NCBI RefSeq assembly: GCF_030159055.1
Contig: NZ_BQXQ01000017.1
Coordinates: 1 to 64,000 of the forward strand
Direction of reading: 5' to 3'
Origin: Acidovorax sp. SUPP3334
GTDB taxonomy: Bacteria > Pseudomonadota > Gammaproteobacteria > Burkholderiales > Burkholderiaceae_C
DNA: 64,000 nucleotides
The notes below the pieces were generated by a model, which saw only the letters and a program-made list of their open reading frames with translations, had not been told where the DNA came from and did no database searches. Of the stretch, positions 16,877-29,402 are shown piece after piece. Both the position numbers and the translations under genes were made by a program. Within the stretch, counting starts at the first letter, position 1. Each line of letters opens with the position of its first letter.

Positions 16877-19441
16877 CTAACGCAGCGGGGCCGGCGTGTG
16901 GTGCCAGTAGCGGCGCGCCGCGTCGCGTTCGCACCGCCACTGGCCTGGCGAGGCGGACGCCCAGGTGGCCGCGCCGCAATGCGCTGAATCGACCAGCACC
17001 GCGCCCCGGTCGCGATACCGCGCCACCACCTCGGGCGCCGGGTGGCCGAACCGGTTGCGGTAGCCCGCCTGCACCAGTGCGGTGCGTGGACGGGCCGCGT
17101 CCAGGAACGCCGCGCTCGATGAGGTCTTGCTGCCGTGGTGGGGCACCAGCAGCACATCGACCGGCGCCACCAGGCCGCGCGCGAGCAAGGCCGCCTCCTG
17201 CGCCTGCTCGATGTCGCCCACCAGCAGCGCCGAGGGCGGCTTGCCCTGCGGTGTGGCCGCGGCCGTGATGCGCAGCACGCAGCTCTGCGTGTTGGGCCGC
17301 ACGGCAGCGCGCGGGCCGGCAGCCGGCACGGACAGGAATGCGTGTACGTCCAGCGCCTGCGCCTCGTGCGGGTGCAGCACTTCGAACAGCACGCCGTCCC
17401 ACGCCCAGCGTTGGCCTTCCACGCAGGGCACGGCAGGGCGCAATTGCTGCAAGGCGTGTTCGTTTTCGATCGACCCCATGAGCCCCGCCTTCGGCTGCTG
17501 CGCCAGCACCGCCGCCGCACCGCCCGTGTGATCGGTGTCGCGATGGCTCAGCATCAGCAGATCGATCCGCTCCCCCAGGGCGCGCAGCAGCGGCACCAGC
17601 ACCCGGTCGCCGGCATCGCTCTCCAGTCCATAGCGCGGCCCGGCGTCGTACAGCATGGCGTGGTGCGCCGTGCGCACCAGCACGGCCTGGCCCTGCCCCA
17701 CATCGGCCGCCAGCAATTCGAACTGGCCGGGCGGCGGGCGCTGCGGCTGCCAAAGCAGCACGGGAACCAGCAGCGGCAGCCCCAGGGCGCGCAATGGCCA
17801 GGGGCCGCGCAGGGCCAGCAGCGTGCCACCCGCCACGCCGGCCACGCCCGCCCACACGGGCGCTGCCGGCAAAGACAGCGACGCCCACGGCAAGGCGGCC
17901 AGCCCCAGCAGCAGCGCGGCGAACGGCTGCACCGACCACGCGGCAGCGGTCCACAACGGCGACCACACGGTGCCGCCCAGCGCCAGCGGGGTGACCACCA
18001 GCGTGATCCACGGAATCGCCACCAGATTGGCCAGCAGGCCCACGACCGACACCTGCCCGAACAGCAGCAGCGTGAGCGGCGTGAGGGCCAGCGTCACCAC
18101 CCACTGCTCGCGCAGCATCGATACGAATCGGCCCGGTGCCGCCGTCTTTTCTGCCCCTATTGCTATCGAATTGGAAGCAAACAGCACCGCCACCGCCACG
18201 AAGCTGAGCCAGAACCCGGCCTGCAGCAGCGCCCAGGGATCGAACAGCACGACGACCGCGCAAGCCAGCAGCCAGACCTGCGGCCACGGCCAGCGCCGGC
18301 CGGACAGCCGCAACAGCGCCACTGCAGCCAGCATGCACACCGTGCGCTGCGCCGGCACGCCCCAGCCGCTGAACAGCGCATAGGCCCAGGCCAGCAGCAC
18401 GCCGCCAGCCAGCGCCGCCGTGGGCGCGGGCAATGCGAGGCACAGCCGAGGACCCCTGCGCCACAGCGCGCCCACAACCGCCGCCGCGAGCCAGGCGAAC
18501 AGCGTGATGTGCAGCCCCGAAATGCTGACCAGGTGCGCGACGCCCGTGGCCCGAAAGACATCCCAGTCGGCCCGGTCGATGGCCCGCTGGTCCCCGGTGA
18601 CCAGCGCCGCCACCACGCCCGCAGCGCGGGCCCGGGCCATGCCGTCCCCATCGTCCGTGCCCGGCTCCATGCCGACAGGGGCGAGATGGGCCAGGATGGC
18701 ATCGCGCACCCGCTGGCGGGCGCGCTGCACCGGGTAGTTCCAGGTGGCATCGATCCGCTGCGGTGGCTCGTCGCGCAGGCCGTTGCGCACGTATCCGGTG
18801 GCCTGCACGCCTTGCTCCCACCACGACAGTTCGGAATCGAACCCATGCGGATTGCGCAGGCCGTGGGGTGCTTTCAGGCGCACCGTCATGTGCCAGCGCT
18901 CGCCCGCCCGCACCTGGGCCGCCAGGCGCCGCACGTCGGCCACGCCAGCCGCCTCGCCGAAGGCGCCCGTGTACCAGGCCACGTCGATCAGCGGCGGCAC
19001 GGCGACGTTCCGGCCGTCCAGCTCCGCCGACTCCACCGCCATGCGCAGCCGCACGCCCGTGTCGGCCACCTGGGGCATGGCGGCCACCAGCCCCACGATG
19101 CGGATGTCCCGCCCCTCCAGCGCGTCCGGCAAGGCCCCGCTCGAAAACAGGATGGCCCGCAGACCCGTCACGCCAGCCATGGCCACCAGCCCGGCGGCGA
19201 ACATGAAGCCGCGCGACCGGCACCATCGGGGCAGCATGCGGCCGGGGAGCGCCGCAGCGGCCAGCGTCCCGGCCACTCCGCAGGTCGCCGCCATGGCATA
19301 CACCGCCGTGGTCCACAAGTGCGCCTGCGCCAACTGCACAACCGCCCCGCCCAGCACGCCGCAAAGCCACCATGGCAGCCGCCAGGGGCGGCCGGTAGAA
19401 GGCGGCTCCGGAGCATCGGGGCCGTGGGTGGAAGGCGACAT
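16877..19441 (-). CDS. comEC: DNA internalisation competence protein ComEC/Rec2
   Basis: An 854-residue polytopic inner-membrane protein forming the channel through which single-stranded DNA enters the cytoplasm during natural transformation. It has the N-terminal DUF4131 region with early membrane helices, the central Competence domain (HLVSISGLHITLFAWL near residue 310 and about ten hydrophobic segments), and a C-terminal metallo-beta-lactamase-like domain with SHRDTDHTGG near residue 635 and PHHGSKTSS near 780. The length is normal for Gram-negative ComEC and no break is visible. It is a single gene facing the ATP-grasp gene's upstream side. Confidence 0.93.
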   Translation of the reverse strand: MSPSTHGPDAPEPPSTGRPWRLPWWLCGVLGGAVVQLAQAHLWTTAVYAMAATCGVAGTLAAAALPGRMLPRWCRSRGFMFAAGLVAMAGVTGLRAILFSSGALPDALEGRDIRIVGLVAAMPQVADTGVRLRMAVESAELDGRNVAVPPLIDVAWYTGAFGEAAGVADVRRLAAQVRAGERWHMTVRLKAPHGLRNPHGFDSELSWWEQGVQATGYVRNGLRDEPPQRIDATWNYPVQRARQRVRDAILAHLAPVGMEPGTDDGDGMARARAAGVVAALVTGDQRAIDRADWDVFRATGVAHLVSISGLHITLFAWLAAAVVGALWRRGPRLCLALPAPTAALAGGVLLAWAYALFSGWGVPAQRTVCMLAAVALLRLSGRRWPWPQVWLLACAVVVLFDPWALLQAGFWLSFVAVAVLFASNSIAIGAEKTAAPGRFVSMLREQWVVTLALTPLTLLLFGQVSVVGLLANLVAIPWITLVVTPLALGGTVWSPLWTAAAWSVQPFAALLLGLAALPWASLSLPAAPVWAGVAGVAGGTLLALRGPWPLRALGLPLLVPVLLWQPQRPPPGQFELLAADVGQGQAVLVRTAHHAMLYDAGPRYGLESDAGDRVLVPLLRALGERIDLLMLSHRDTDHTGGAAAVLAQQPKAGLMGSIENEHALQQLRPAVPCVEGQRWAWDGVLFEVLHPHEAQALDVHAFLSVPAAGPRAAVRPNTQSCVLRITAAATPQGKPPSALLVGDIEQAQEAALLARGLVAPVDVLLVPHHGSKTSSSAAFLDAARPRTALVQAGYRNRFGHPAPEVVARYRDRGAVLVDSAHCGAATWASASPGQWRCERDAARRYWHHTPAPLR

Positions 19442-19583
19442 GCCCGGGATGCTAATGGTGGAGAGGGGCGGCTTTCGGAGATGGCGGGCGAAAGATGCGG
19501 GCCGGCTCTGTCTCCAATTGGCATCAGTCGTTTTCCATCTAACGGCATCACGGCTTCGATACAGCCCGCCAATCAGTTTCGAC

Positions 19584-19611
19584 TTTACTTTTACATATTG
19601 TGACGTATCAT
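19584..19611 (+). promoter_or_regulatory. candidate sigma-70-type promoter of the chemoreceptor gene
   Basis: TTTACT, 16 bases, TATCAT, in an unusually AT-rich stretch 43 bases before the ATG at 19654. A GAGGAG ribosome site follows. I do not see a convincing flagellar sigma-28 site. Start site would need mapping. Confidence 0.4.
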
Positions 19612-19653
19612 TTGAATCATATTTATCACTTTTATGCTTCGAGGAGTTTTTTC

Positions 19654-21324
19654 ATGTCCGTTCGAAATCTCACCGTCCGTGCGCAGCTGACGCTCTCATT
19701 CGGCGTGCTGGCCTTGCTGGTGCTGCTGGCCTCCAGCGTGGCGGTGTGGGGGCTGAACGGTGCCAGGGAGAACTTCAACGACTACGTGCATGGCGTCAAC
19801 GTGCGCGCCAAGCTGGCCGAACAGGTGCGTGCCGCGGTGGACAGCCGCGCCATCGCGGCACGCAACCTGGTGCTGGTCACGAGCCCCGCCGACATGGCGC
19901 TTGAAAAGGCAGCGGCCCTGGAAGCGCACAAGAGTGTCCAGGAAAGCCTGGGCAAACTGAAAGACATGGTGAGCCACAACGAGGTGCCGCCTTCCGTCAA
20001 GAACCTGGTGACCGAAATCGACAAGGTGGAGCAAGCCTACGGAAAAGTGGCGCTGGACATCATCAACCTGGCGGTGACGGGCCAGCGCGATCAGGCCATC
20101 GCCAAGATGAACGCGGAATGCCGCCCGCTGCTGGCGGCACTGATCGCCAGGACGAACGAATACTCCGTCGCCACGGATCGGCGCGCCACCGCGATGGTCC
20201 AGGAGGCCGAGGCCGAATTCCAGTGGCAGCGCTCCCTGCTGCTGGGCGCGTGCCTGCTGGCCTTCGCTGCGGCAGCGGCGGCCGGCGTGCTGATCACCCG
20301 CAGCCTGACCCGCGCCCTGGGTGCGGAACCTGCCGAGCTGAGCCTGGCGGCACAGCGCGTGGCCGAGGGCGACCTGTCCGACATGCAAGGCTTGGCGAAC
20401 GCCCGGCCCGGCAGCGTGCTCGCCTCGCTGGGCACCATGCAAAAGAGCCTGGTGGCCATCGTGGCCGAAGTGCGGCACGCCAGCGATTCCATCTCCACCG
20501 GATCGATGGAAATCTCCACCGGCAACACCGACCTGAGCCAGCGGACCGAAGAGCAAGCCAGCTCGCTGGAGCAAGTGGCCTCGACCATGGAGCAATTCAG
20601 CACGACGGTGCGCCACAACGCCGACAACGCCAAGCAGGCCGACCAGCTGGCGCAGAACGCCGCAACGGTGGCGACCCAGGGCGGCGGCGTGGTGACCCAG
20701 GTGGTGAAGACCATGAAGGACATCAACGACAGCTCGCGGCAGATCTCCGACATCATCGGCGTGATCGACAGCATCGCCTTCCAGACGAACATCCTCGCGC
20801 TGAACGCGGCGGTGGAAGCGGCCCGTGCGGGCGAACAGGGCCGCGGTTTCGCCGTGGTGGCCTCGGAAGTGCGCAACCTGGCGGGCCGTTCGGCCGAAGC
20901 CGCCAAGCAGATCAAGGGCCTGATCGGCACCAGCGTGGAGCGCGTGTCGCAGGGAACGGACCTGGTCGATCAGGCCGGCCGCACGATGCAGGACGTGGTC
21001 GGCGCGATCCAGCGCGTGACCGAGATGGTGGCGCAGATTCGCGGCGCCAGCGCCGAGCAGAGCATCGGAGTGGGCCAGATCAGCCAGGCCATCAGCCAGA
21101 TCGACCAGACCACGCAGCAGAACGCCGCCTTGGTGGAGGAAAGCGCCGCGGCCGCCCAGAGCCTGGAGCAGCAAACGCGCAGGCTGCTGGACGCGGTGGC
21201 GATCTTCAAGCTCAACGCCCATGCCGCCTTGCCTGCCGCCACGAGCCTTCCGCCCGGTGGCAGCCCGCGCAGCCTCGCCAAGGCACTTCCGGCCTACGGC
21301 GCGCGGCGCCCCGCCCTGGCCTGA
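19654..21324 (+). CDS. methyl-accepting chemotaxis protein
   Basis: A 556-residue chemoreceptor. It has an N-terminal membrane helix (residues 13-35), a periplasmic four-helix-bundle sensor to about 190, a second membrane helix (about 192-215), a HAMP linker, and a full cytoplasmic signalling helix pair. The conserved hairpin tip ([32 protein letters not shown]) that contacts CheA and CheW is intact around 380-410, as are methylation-helix Glu/Gln pairs. There is no C-terminal NWETF-type tether for CheR. GAGGAG precedes the chosen ATG. It gives the intact comparison for the broken receptor at 22212-23901. Confidence 0.93.
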   Translation: MSVRNLTVRAQLTLSFGVLALLVLLASSVAVWGLNGARENFNDYVHGVNVRAKLAEQVRAAVDSRAIAARNLVLVTSPADMALEKAAALEAHKSVQESLGKLKDMVSHNEVPPSVKNLVTEIDKVEQAYGKVALDIINLAVTGQRDQAIAKMNAECRPLLAALIARTNEYSVATDRRATAMVQEAEAEFQWQRSLLLGACLLAFAAAAAAGVLITRSLTRALGAEPAELSLAAQRVAEGDLSDMQGLANARPGSVLASLGTMQKSLVAIVAEVRHASDSISTGSMEISTGNTDLSQRTEEQASSLEQVASTMEQFSTTVRHNADNAKQADQLAQNAATVATQGGGVVTQVVKTMKDINDSSRQISDIIGVIDSIAFQTNILALNAAVEAARAGEQGRGFAVVASEVRNLAGRSAEAAKQIKGLIGTSVERVSQGTDLVDQAGRTMQDVVGAIQRVTEMVAQIRGASAEQSIGVGQISQAISQIDQTTQQNAALVEESAAAAQSLEQQTRRLLDAVAIFKLNAHAALPAATSLPPGGSPRSLAKALPAYGARRPALA

Positions 21325-21533
21325 GCGCGCGCCACCTCGGGGTGCAGTGACCCGGGCGGTTCGCTGAACCGAAGCGGCTGCGGCCCTGGCGAAAGCCTTT
21401 CGACGCTCGGGTGGGCCGCGCCGGGTTCGAAACGCCAGGCGGGTTGTGCAACACTTGCGCGCTGTGCCACGGGCTCTCTGTCCGTGGCATTTCGCCTTCC
21501 GTTTTGCCTTCCACCGCTGCCCCGAGGAACACC

Positions 21534-21992
21534 ATGAGCGTTTACGACAAGCTGAAAGAACTCGACATCACCCTGCCCCCCGTCTCCGTGCCTGCCGCGG
21601 CCTACGTGCCCTACGTGCAGACCGGCAACCTGGTGTTCCTGAGCGGACACATCGCCCGCAAGGACGGCAAGCCCTGGGCGGCGCAGTTCGGCCGCAGCAT
21701 CACCACCGAAGAAGGCAAGGCCGCGGCCCGCGCCGTGGCGATCGACCTGCTGGGCACGCTGCATGCGGCCACCGGCGGCGACCTGAACCGCGTTCAGCGC
21801 ATCGTCAAGGTGATGAGCCTCGTGAATTCGACGGGCGACTTCACCGAGCAGCACCTGGTGACCAACGGCGCGAGCGAGCTGTTCGGCCAGGTGTTCGGCG
21901 ACAAGGGCATCCACGCCCGCAGCGCCTTCGGCGTGGCGCAGATTCCGATGGGCGCCTGCGTCGAAATCGAACTGATCGCCGAACTGGGCTGA
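21534..21992 (+). CDS. RidA-family protein (YjgF/YER057c/UK114)
   Basis: A 152-residue protein of the RidA superfamily, in the longer subgroup with extended ends (MSVYDKLKELDITLPPVSVP, then YVPYVQTGNLVFLSGHIARK). RidA proteins hydrolyse reactive enamine/imine intermediates from PLP enzymes; members of this subgroup often lack the catalytic Arg of true RidA, and I do not see the R-x-C-x-E pattern at the end, so imine deaminase activity is not assured. The frame begins after an AT-poor leader with CGAGGA before the ATG. It stands alone between two chemoreceptor genes. Confidence 0.88.
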   Translation: MSVYDKLKELDITLPPVSVPAAAYVPYVQTGNLVFLSGHIARKDGKPWAAQFGRSITTEEGKAAARAVAIDLLGTLHAATGGDLNRVQRIVKVMSLVNSTGDFTEQHLVTNGASELFGQVFGDKGIHARSAFGVAQIPMGACVEIELIAELG

Positions 21993-22169
21993 TCCAGCAT
22001 CGCCGGCCCCACGGGTCGGCATCGCGCGGGACCGGGGCAGCAGGCGCTGGCCTCTGACCCAGCGCAACACAGTTCCTCCATTCCGGAACGTCCGCCGTTC
22101 CGGCTGTGCCCTCTGTGCCCTCTGTGCCCGCCCGGAGCCTAGGGCGCTGCCATGGCAAGGTGCTCGCCG

Positions 22170-22191
22170 ACCGCTGAAAAGCTTCAGCGGT
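22170..22191. other. hairpin between the RidA gene and the chemoreceptor pseudogene
   Basis: A perfect inverted repeat, ACCGCTGAA and TTCAGCGGT with a 4-base loop, in the convergent intergenic space. No T tract follows on either strand, so it may be a weak bidirectional terminator or an mRNA end stabiliser. Confidence 0.4.
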
Positions 22192-22211
22192 ACCGGCACC
22201 CCAACACTCCC

Positions 22212-23901
22212 TTAAAAAGACGTCCAGTCGTCATCGCCGCCGTTGCCTTTGGCCCCCGCAGCCACGGCCGCCGGCTTGGCCAGCGCAGGGGTGCGAGACG
22301 GCGCTGGCGCAGCAGACTTGGCGGCGCCCGAGCCCGTCGCACTGGTGCGTCGGACGCCCGGCTGCGCTGCCGGGACGGGCGTACCCGCCTGACGGGCCGC
22401 CGTGCCCAAAGCCGGCGCGCCGCGACCGCCCTTCGCTGCAGCGAGGGCAGCAGCAGATGACGCAGCCGGGGCGGGCATGCGCGCAACGACGGTCGCGGCG
22501 GCTGGCGCGCGCGCTGCGGCGCCCATGGCCGGCGCAGCGCTCGCCACGGCACCGGGCTCTCCATCGACCCGGAACGCCGACACCGTCCTGGCCAGATGGT
22601 CCGCCTGCTCGCGCAGGCTTTGCGCGGCCGCGGCACTCTCTTCCACCAGCGCGGCATTCTGCTGGGTCATCTGGTCCAGGTGGCCGACGGCCTGGTTCAC
22701 CTGTGCGATGCCGGAACTCTGCTGCGTGGCCGCCGCCGTGACCTCGCCGATCATGTCGGCCACGCGCTGCACGGACTGCACGATGTCCGCCATCGTGGCC
22801 CCGGCGTCCTGCACCAGCCGCGACGATGATGTCTTCGATCTTGCGGCTGCTCTGCTGGATCTCTTCCATCGTGGCCACCACCTGGGACACCACCTCACCG
22901 CCGCGCCGCGCCACGCCCGAGGCGCCTTCGGCCAGCCCGCTCGCCTCGCGCGCGCTGCCGGCGCTTTGCTGCAGGGTGCTGGAGAACTGCTCCATGGTCG
23001 CCGAGGTCTGCTGCAGGTTGCTCGACGTCTGCTCCGTGCGCGCCGACAGGTCCTGATTGCCCGCGGCGATCTCCGCGCTGGCGATGGCGATGCTGTCGGT
23101 GCTGCGGCGCACCTGCTGCACCATGCGGCCCAGCGAATCGCCCATGGTCTGCAGCGAGCGCAGCAGCTCGCCGAACTCATCGCCGCGCACCGAAGTTTTC
23201 GCGGCGCTCAGATCGCCGCCCGCGATGCGCGCGGCCAGCGCGTTGGCCTCGGCCAGCGGCTGCTGGATGCTGCGAATGAGAAAGTACGCACCCGCCACGA
23301 TGGCCGCCACGAGCAGCGCCACCGCCAGTGCGCCCATGCGCACCGTCACCAGCCGATCCGCCGCCACGGCCTCCTGCCCTTGCACCGCATTCCTTTGCTG
23401 CAGTTGCACGAAGTCGCGCAGCGCCTGCAGGTAGGCGGCGACGGCCGGGTTGTAGCTTTGCTTGACCAGGGTCGCGGCCTCGGCCTGTTGCCCTTGGGAC
23501 TTCAGCTGGCGGGCACGGGTGCGCAGATCGGTCATGCCCTTGCGGGTGGCGGCGATGGCCGCCATCTGCGCCTTGTCGGCGTCCGAGAGCGGCAAGGCTT
23601 CCAGCGATTTCTGCACCTCGGTGATCTGCGCGGACGTGGCGGCGATCAGGTCCTTGAACTCGGCCTCCAAGGCCGGGTCGGTGCTCACGATGATGGCCTG
23701 CGTGCGCGCGGCATTGGTTTCGGTCAGGCCGGCCCAGCGCAGCGCCGCTTCCACGCGGGTGGCCGTGTCGGCCGAAACCTGGGCAGAGCGCGCCTGCGTG
23801 GCGGCAGAACGGGCGGCCGAGGTGCCGACCACGGCGGCCAGGGCGAGCACGATCGCCAGAACCGCCCACCAGAGCTTGTGGGAAATGCGCAGATTCTTCA
23901 T
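22212..23901 (-). pseudogene. methyl-accepting chemotaxis protein with deleted hairpin tip and frameshift
   Basis: Residues 1-359 read as a normal receptor: membrane helices near 10-30 and 190-210, a four-helix-bundle sensor, HAMP, and signalling helix to SSRKIEDII. At 22824/22823 the frame jumps: the next in-family sequence, SRLVQDAGATMADIVQSVQR, is one base out of frame. Compared with the intact receptor at 19654 about 66 residues are missing, exactly the CheA/CheW-binding tip ([15 protein letters not shown] block). The junction has a 3-base TCG overlap typical of short-homology deletion. The second part runs to an intact C-terminus ending DDDWTSF, which resembles a CheR/CheB docking tail. 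The deletion leaves no functional receptor even if the frame were corrected. Confidence 0.85.
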
Positions 23902-24048
23902 GGCCGATCTCCGTTGGCTCCGTAAAACCCAGTGATGGAGGGCCCATGGTGCGCACGGTTGGAGGGCTTGTGCAGCGCACAAACCCTTGGGCGCGGAGGC
24001 GCGAAAACCCCAGCCCCGGCCCTGCCCTGGAGAGCCAGGGCCGTCGGA

Positions 24049-26400
24049 TTACTCGACCCGGAACAACGCTGCAGGCTTGAAGCCCAGGTCCGCCGCCTTG
24101 CCCTTGCGTCCGCGGGGCGAGCGGGCGTTGTTCAGCGAGCGGATCTCCAGCGTCTCCTCGCGCTCCTTGCCGCCACGCCCCAGGCCTTCCAGGCGGATGC
24201 TGCGCGTGTACGCCACGGCGCCCGCCAGGGTGTCCTTCGGCTCCAGGTCGATCAGCATCAGGCCGCGCCCGCCATTGGCCATGGTCTTCAATTCGCCGAT
24301 CTCGAAGGTGAGGATGCGCCCGCCCGCCGAAGCGCAGGCCACGTGCGTGGCCGCCGGCAGCAGTTGCGCACCGCTCGTGCCCCAGGCGTGGGAGGGGCGG
24401 CACACCGTCTCGCCCTCGCCCAGCGACAGGAACGCCTTGCCGCCGCGCTGGCGCGCCGTCATGTTCTCCACCGAGGCCAGGAAGCCGTAGCCCCCCGACC
24501 CGGCCAGCAGCAGCGTGGCGGTGGCCGGCCCTGCGAAGTAATGCAGCAGTTGCGTGCCCGATTCCAGTTCGATGAGCGTGGTGACCGGCTGCCCGTCGCC
24601 CCGCGCACCCGGCAGCACCGACACCGCCACCGAATACACCCGGCCGTTGCTGCCGAAGGCCAGGAGCGTATCGACCGTGCGGCATTCGAACGTGGCGTAC
24701 AGACCGTCGCCCGCCTTGAAGGCGAAGCTGCCCGCCTCATGCCCGTGCCCGCTGCGCGCGCGCACCCAGCCCTTTTGCGAGACGACCACGGTGACGGGCT
24801 CGTCCACCACGCGCACTTCCGCGATGGCTTTCTTCTCGGCCTGGATGAGCGTGCGGCGCGCGTCGGCGAAGGTCTTTGCGTCGGCCTCGATCTCCTTGAT
24901 CATCAGCCGGCGCAGCGAGCCCGGGTTGCCCAGGATGTCTTCCAGCTTGCCCTGCTCGGTGCGCAGTTCCTTCAGTTCCTGCTCGATCTTGATGGCTTCC
25001 AGCCGGGCCAGTTGGCGCAGGCGGATTTCCAGAATGTCTTCGGCCTGCCGGTCCGACAGCGCGAAGCGCGCGATCAGCGCCGCCTTGGGCTCGTCGCTCG
25101 CGCGAATGATGGCGATCACCTCGTCGATGTTGAGCAGCACGATCTGCCGCCCTTCGAGGATGTGGACGCGGTCCAGCACCTTGGCCAGGCGATGCTGCGA
25201 ACGCCGCGTGATCGTGCCCTGGCGGAAGGCGATCCATTCCTCGAGCATCTTGCGCAGCGACTTCTGCATGGGCTTGCCGTCGCCACCCACCATGGTCAGG
25301 TTGATGGGCGAAGAAGTCTCCAGGCTCGTGTGCGCCAGCAACGTGGTGATCAGCTCCTGCTGCGGCACCTTGCCGGTCTTGGGCTCGAAGACAAGCCGCA
25401 CCGGCGCGTCCTTGCTCGACTCGTCGCGCACGGCATCCAGCACCCCCAGCACGCTGGCCTTGAGCTGCACCTGGTCTTGCGACAGGGCTTTCTTGCCGGC
25501 CTTGACCTTGGGGTTGGTGATTTCCTCGATCTCCTCCAGCACCTTCTGCGTGCTGACGCCGGGCGGCAGCTCGGTCACGATGAGCTGCCACTGGCCGCGC
25601 GCGAGGTCTTCGATCTTCCAGCGCGCGCGCACCTTCAAACTGCCGCGCCCCGTTCGGTACGCGTCGGCGATGTCGCCCGCCGTGCTGATGATCTGGCCGC
25701 CGCCGGGATAGTCCGGCCCGGGCACGATGGCCATCAGCTCGGCCTCGGACATCTGCGGCGTCTTGATCAGCGCCACGCAGGCATCGGCGATCTCGCGCAG
25801 GTTGTGGCTCGGGATCTCGGTGGCCAGCCCCACGGCGATGCCGCTGGCGCCGTTCAACAGCGCGAACGGCAGGCGTGCCGGCAGCTGGCGCGGCTCCTGC
25901 GTGCTGCCGTCGTAGTTGGGCATGAAATCGACCGTGCCCTCGTCGATCTCGTCCAGCAGCAGGCTGGTGATGCGCGACAGCCGCGCTTCGGTGTAGCGCA
26001 TGGCCGCGGCGCCGTCGCCGTCGCGGCTGCCGAAGTTGCCCTGGCCGTCGATCAACGGATAGCGCTGGTTGAAGTCCTGCGCCAGGCGCACCAGGGCGTC
26101 GTACGCCGACTGGTCGCCGTGCGGATGGAACCGGCCCAGCACGTCGCCCACCACGCGGGCGCTCTTGACCGGCTTGGCCGCCACGTTGCGGGTCGGGCCC
26201 GAATACCCCAGGCCCATGCGGTCCATGGAATAGAGAATCCGGCGCTGCACGGGCTTGAGGCCGTCGCACACGTCGGGCAGCGCGCGGCCCTTGACCACGG
26301 ACAGCGCGTATTCCAGGTAGGCACGCTGGGCGTAGCCGGCCAGGCCCAGGTTGTCGCCCGTGTCAGGCGAGGAAAGATCGAGAGGGGTTTGGTCGCTCAT
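24049..26400 (-). CDS. parC: DNA topoisomerase IV subunit A
   Basis: A 783-residue type IIA topoisomerase subunit that cuts and rejoins DNA to decatenate daughter chromosomes together with ParE. It has the winged-helix and tower core with the catalytic Tyr136 in AMRYTEARL, and a C-terminal beta-pinwheel of ordinary ParC length. In the quinolone pocket it reads [12 protein letters not shown], with Gln97 where E. coli ParC has Ser80 and Asp101 in place of Glu84. It ends an operon parE - transglycosylase - parC, starting 15 bases after the transglycosylase stop. Confidence 0.95.
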   Translation of the reverse strand: MSDQTPLDLSSPDTGDNLGLAGYAQRAYLEYALSVVKGRALPDVCDGLKPVQRRILYSMDRMGLGYSGPTRNVAAKPVKSARVVGDVLGRFHPHGDQSAYDALVRLAQDFNQRYPLIDGQGNFGSRDGDGAAAMRYTEARLSRITSLLLDEIDEGTVDFMPNYDGSTQEPRQLPARLPFALLNGASGIAVGLATEIPSHNLREIADACVALIKTPQMSEAELMAIVPGPDYPGGGQIISTAGDIADAYRTGRGSLKVRARWKIEDLARGQWQLIVTELPPGVSTQKVLEEIEEITNPKVKAGKKALSQDQVQLKASVLGVLDAVRDESSKDAPVRLVFEPKTGKVPQQELITTLLAHTSLETSSPINLTMVGGDGKPMQKSLRKMLEEWIAFRQGTITRRSQHRLAKVLDRVHILEGRQIVLLNIDEVIAIIRASDEPKAALIARFALSDRQAEDILEIRLRQLARLEAIKIEQELKELRTEQGKLEDILGNPGSLRRLMIKEIEADAKTFADARRTLIQAEKKAIAEVRVVDEPVTVVVSQKGWVRARSGHGHEAGSFAFKAGDGLYATFECRTVDTLLAFGSNGRVYSVAVSVLPGARGDGQPVTTLIELESGTQLLHYFAGPATATLLLAGSGGYGFLASVENMTARQRGGKAFLSLGEGETVCRPSHAWGTSGAQLLPAATHVACASAGGRILTFEIGELKTMANGGRGLMLIDLEPKDTLAGAVAYTRSIRLEGLGRGGKEREETLEIRSLNNARSPRGRKGKAADLGFKPAALFRVE

Positions 26401-26415
26401 TCGGGGTCGGAAAAG

Positions 26416-27270
26416 TCAAGGGGCGCTCGGGGCGCCGACGTTGCGGGCCGGCAGGCCGGCCGCAGCGCTGAGGGGTTTTATGTCGTCGGAGCCGGCGCCC
26501 AGTTCCATGCGCACGCGGCCCGGGGCGGCGCGTTGTGCCAGCAGCGGCGCCGGGGGCTTGAGCTGGGCATACAGGCCCAGCACGCTCTTCACGTAGTTCT
26601 GCGTTTCGCGGTAGGCCGGAATGCGGTTGCCCGCGCGCTGCACGGCGCCCTCGCCCGCGTTGTAGGCGGCCAGCGCCAGGTCCATCCGGCCGTCGAAAAG
26701 GTCCAGCAGGTGCCGCAGGTAGCGCGTGCCGGCCGACACGTTGATGGCGGGCTCGGTGAGCTTTTGCTCGACCGAGCGGCGCGCCTCGCCCGCCACGCCG
26801 AAGCGGAACGCCGTCGCGGGCATGAGCTGCATCAGCCCCACCGCGCCCTTGGGCGAAACGGCGCGGGCGTCGAAGCCGGATTCGGTGGCGATCAACGCCT
26901 GCAGCAGTTCGTAGTCCACGCCGTTCTGGCTGGCCGAGGCGCGCAGATGGTGCTTGACGCGCTTGTAGTCCGGCGAGATGTCGAAGAACGCCAGCAGCCA
27001 TGCACCGGACGGCGTGGCCACGGAGGAACCCGCGGCGGCCACGGGCGGGCCATCGCGGGTGAAGTCGAAATCGTTGCCGCGGAAAAACAGCCCGTAGCGC
27101 CCGTCCACCTGCTCGGCCGCGAAATGCGTCACGCCGCGTTCGTCCACATAGGCCCACAGATCGGCGCGCGCTGCTTGCTGCAAAAACAATAGCAGCATGC
27201 CGGCGCAGAACATGCGCCAGAGGCCGAAAAGGCTCAAACGCCTGGGCTGGTCGGACCACGCCATGGCCAT
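26416..27270 (-). CDS. lytic transglycosylase with N-terminal DUF4124-like segment
   Basis: A 284-residue exported murein hydrolase. Residues 15-36 are a signal peptide ending before ADLWAYVDERGVTHF, a short DUF4124-like motif. The Slt domain spans about 110-235: catalytic Glu in LIATESGFDARAVSPKGAVG, then GLMQLMPATA and AAYNAGEGAVQ, followed by NYVKSVLGLY. It cleaves peptidoglycan with 1,6-anhydro product formation. It sits between parE and parC with 3 and 15 base gaps, so it is co-transcribed with topoisomerase IV. Two overlapping ATGs (27270 and 27264) are both possible starts. Confidence 0.88.
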   Translation of the reverse strand: MAMAWSDQPRRLSLFGLWRMFCAGMLLLFLQQAARADLWAYVDERGVTHFAAEQVDGRYGLFFRGNDFDFTRDGPPVAAAGSSVATPSGAWLLAFFDISPDYKRVKHHLRASASQNGVDYELLQALIATESGFDARAVSPKGAVGLMQLMPATAFRFGVAGEARRSVEQKLTEPAINVSAGTRYLRHLLDLFDGRMDLALAAYNAGEGAVQRAGNRIPAYRETQNYVKSVLGLYAQLKPPAPLLAQRAAPGRVRMELGAGSDDIKPLSAAAGLPARNVGAPSAP

Positions 27271-27273
27271 GGC

Positions 27274-29256
<1,983 letters not shown>

Positions 29257-29402
29257 GGGGGCGGATTGTAGTGCCGCAGGGCCTGCCAGGCTGTATGCAA
29301 ACCCAGTTCCCATCCGATCCTGTGGAAGACCCCAGGGAACTTTCTGCGGAATGCACCGCGGCGGCAGCGGCGCGATCCCCCCGGTTTGGCTACATTTGCC
29401 GG

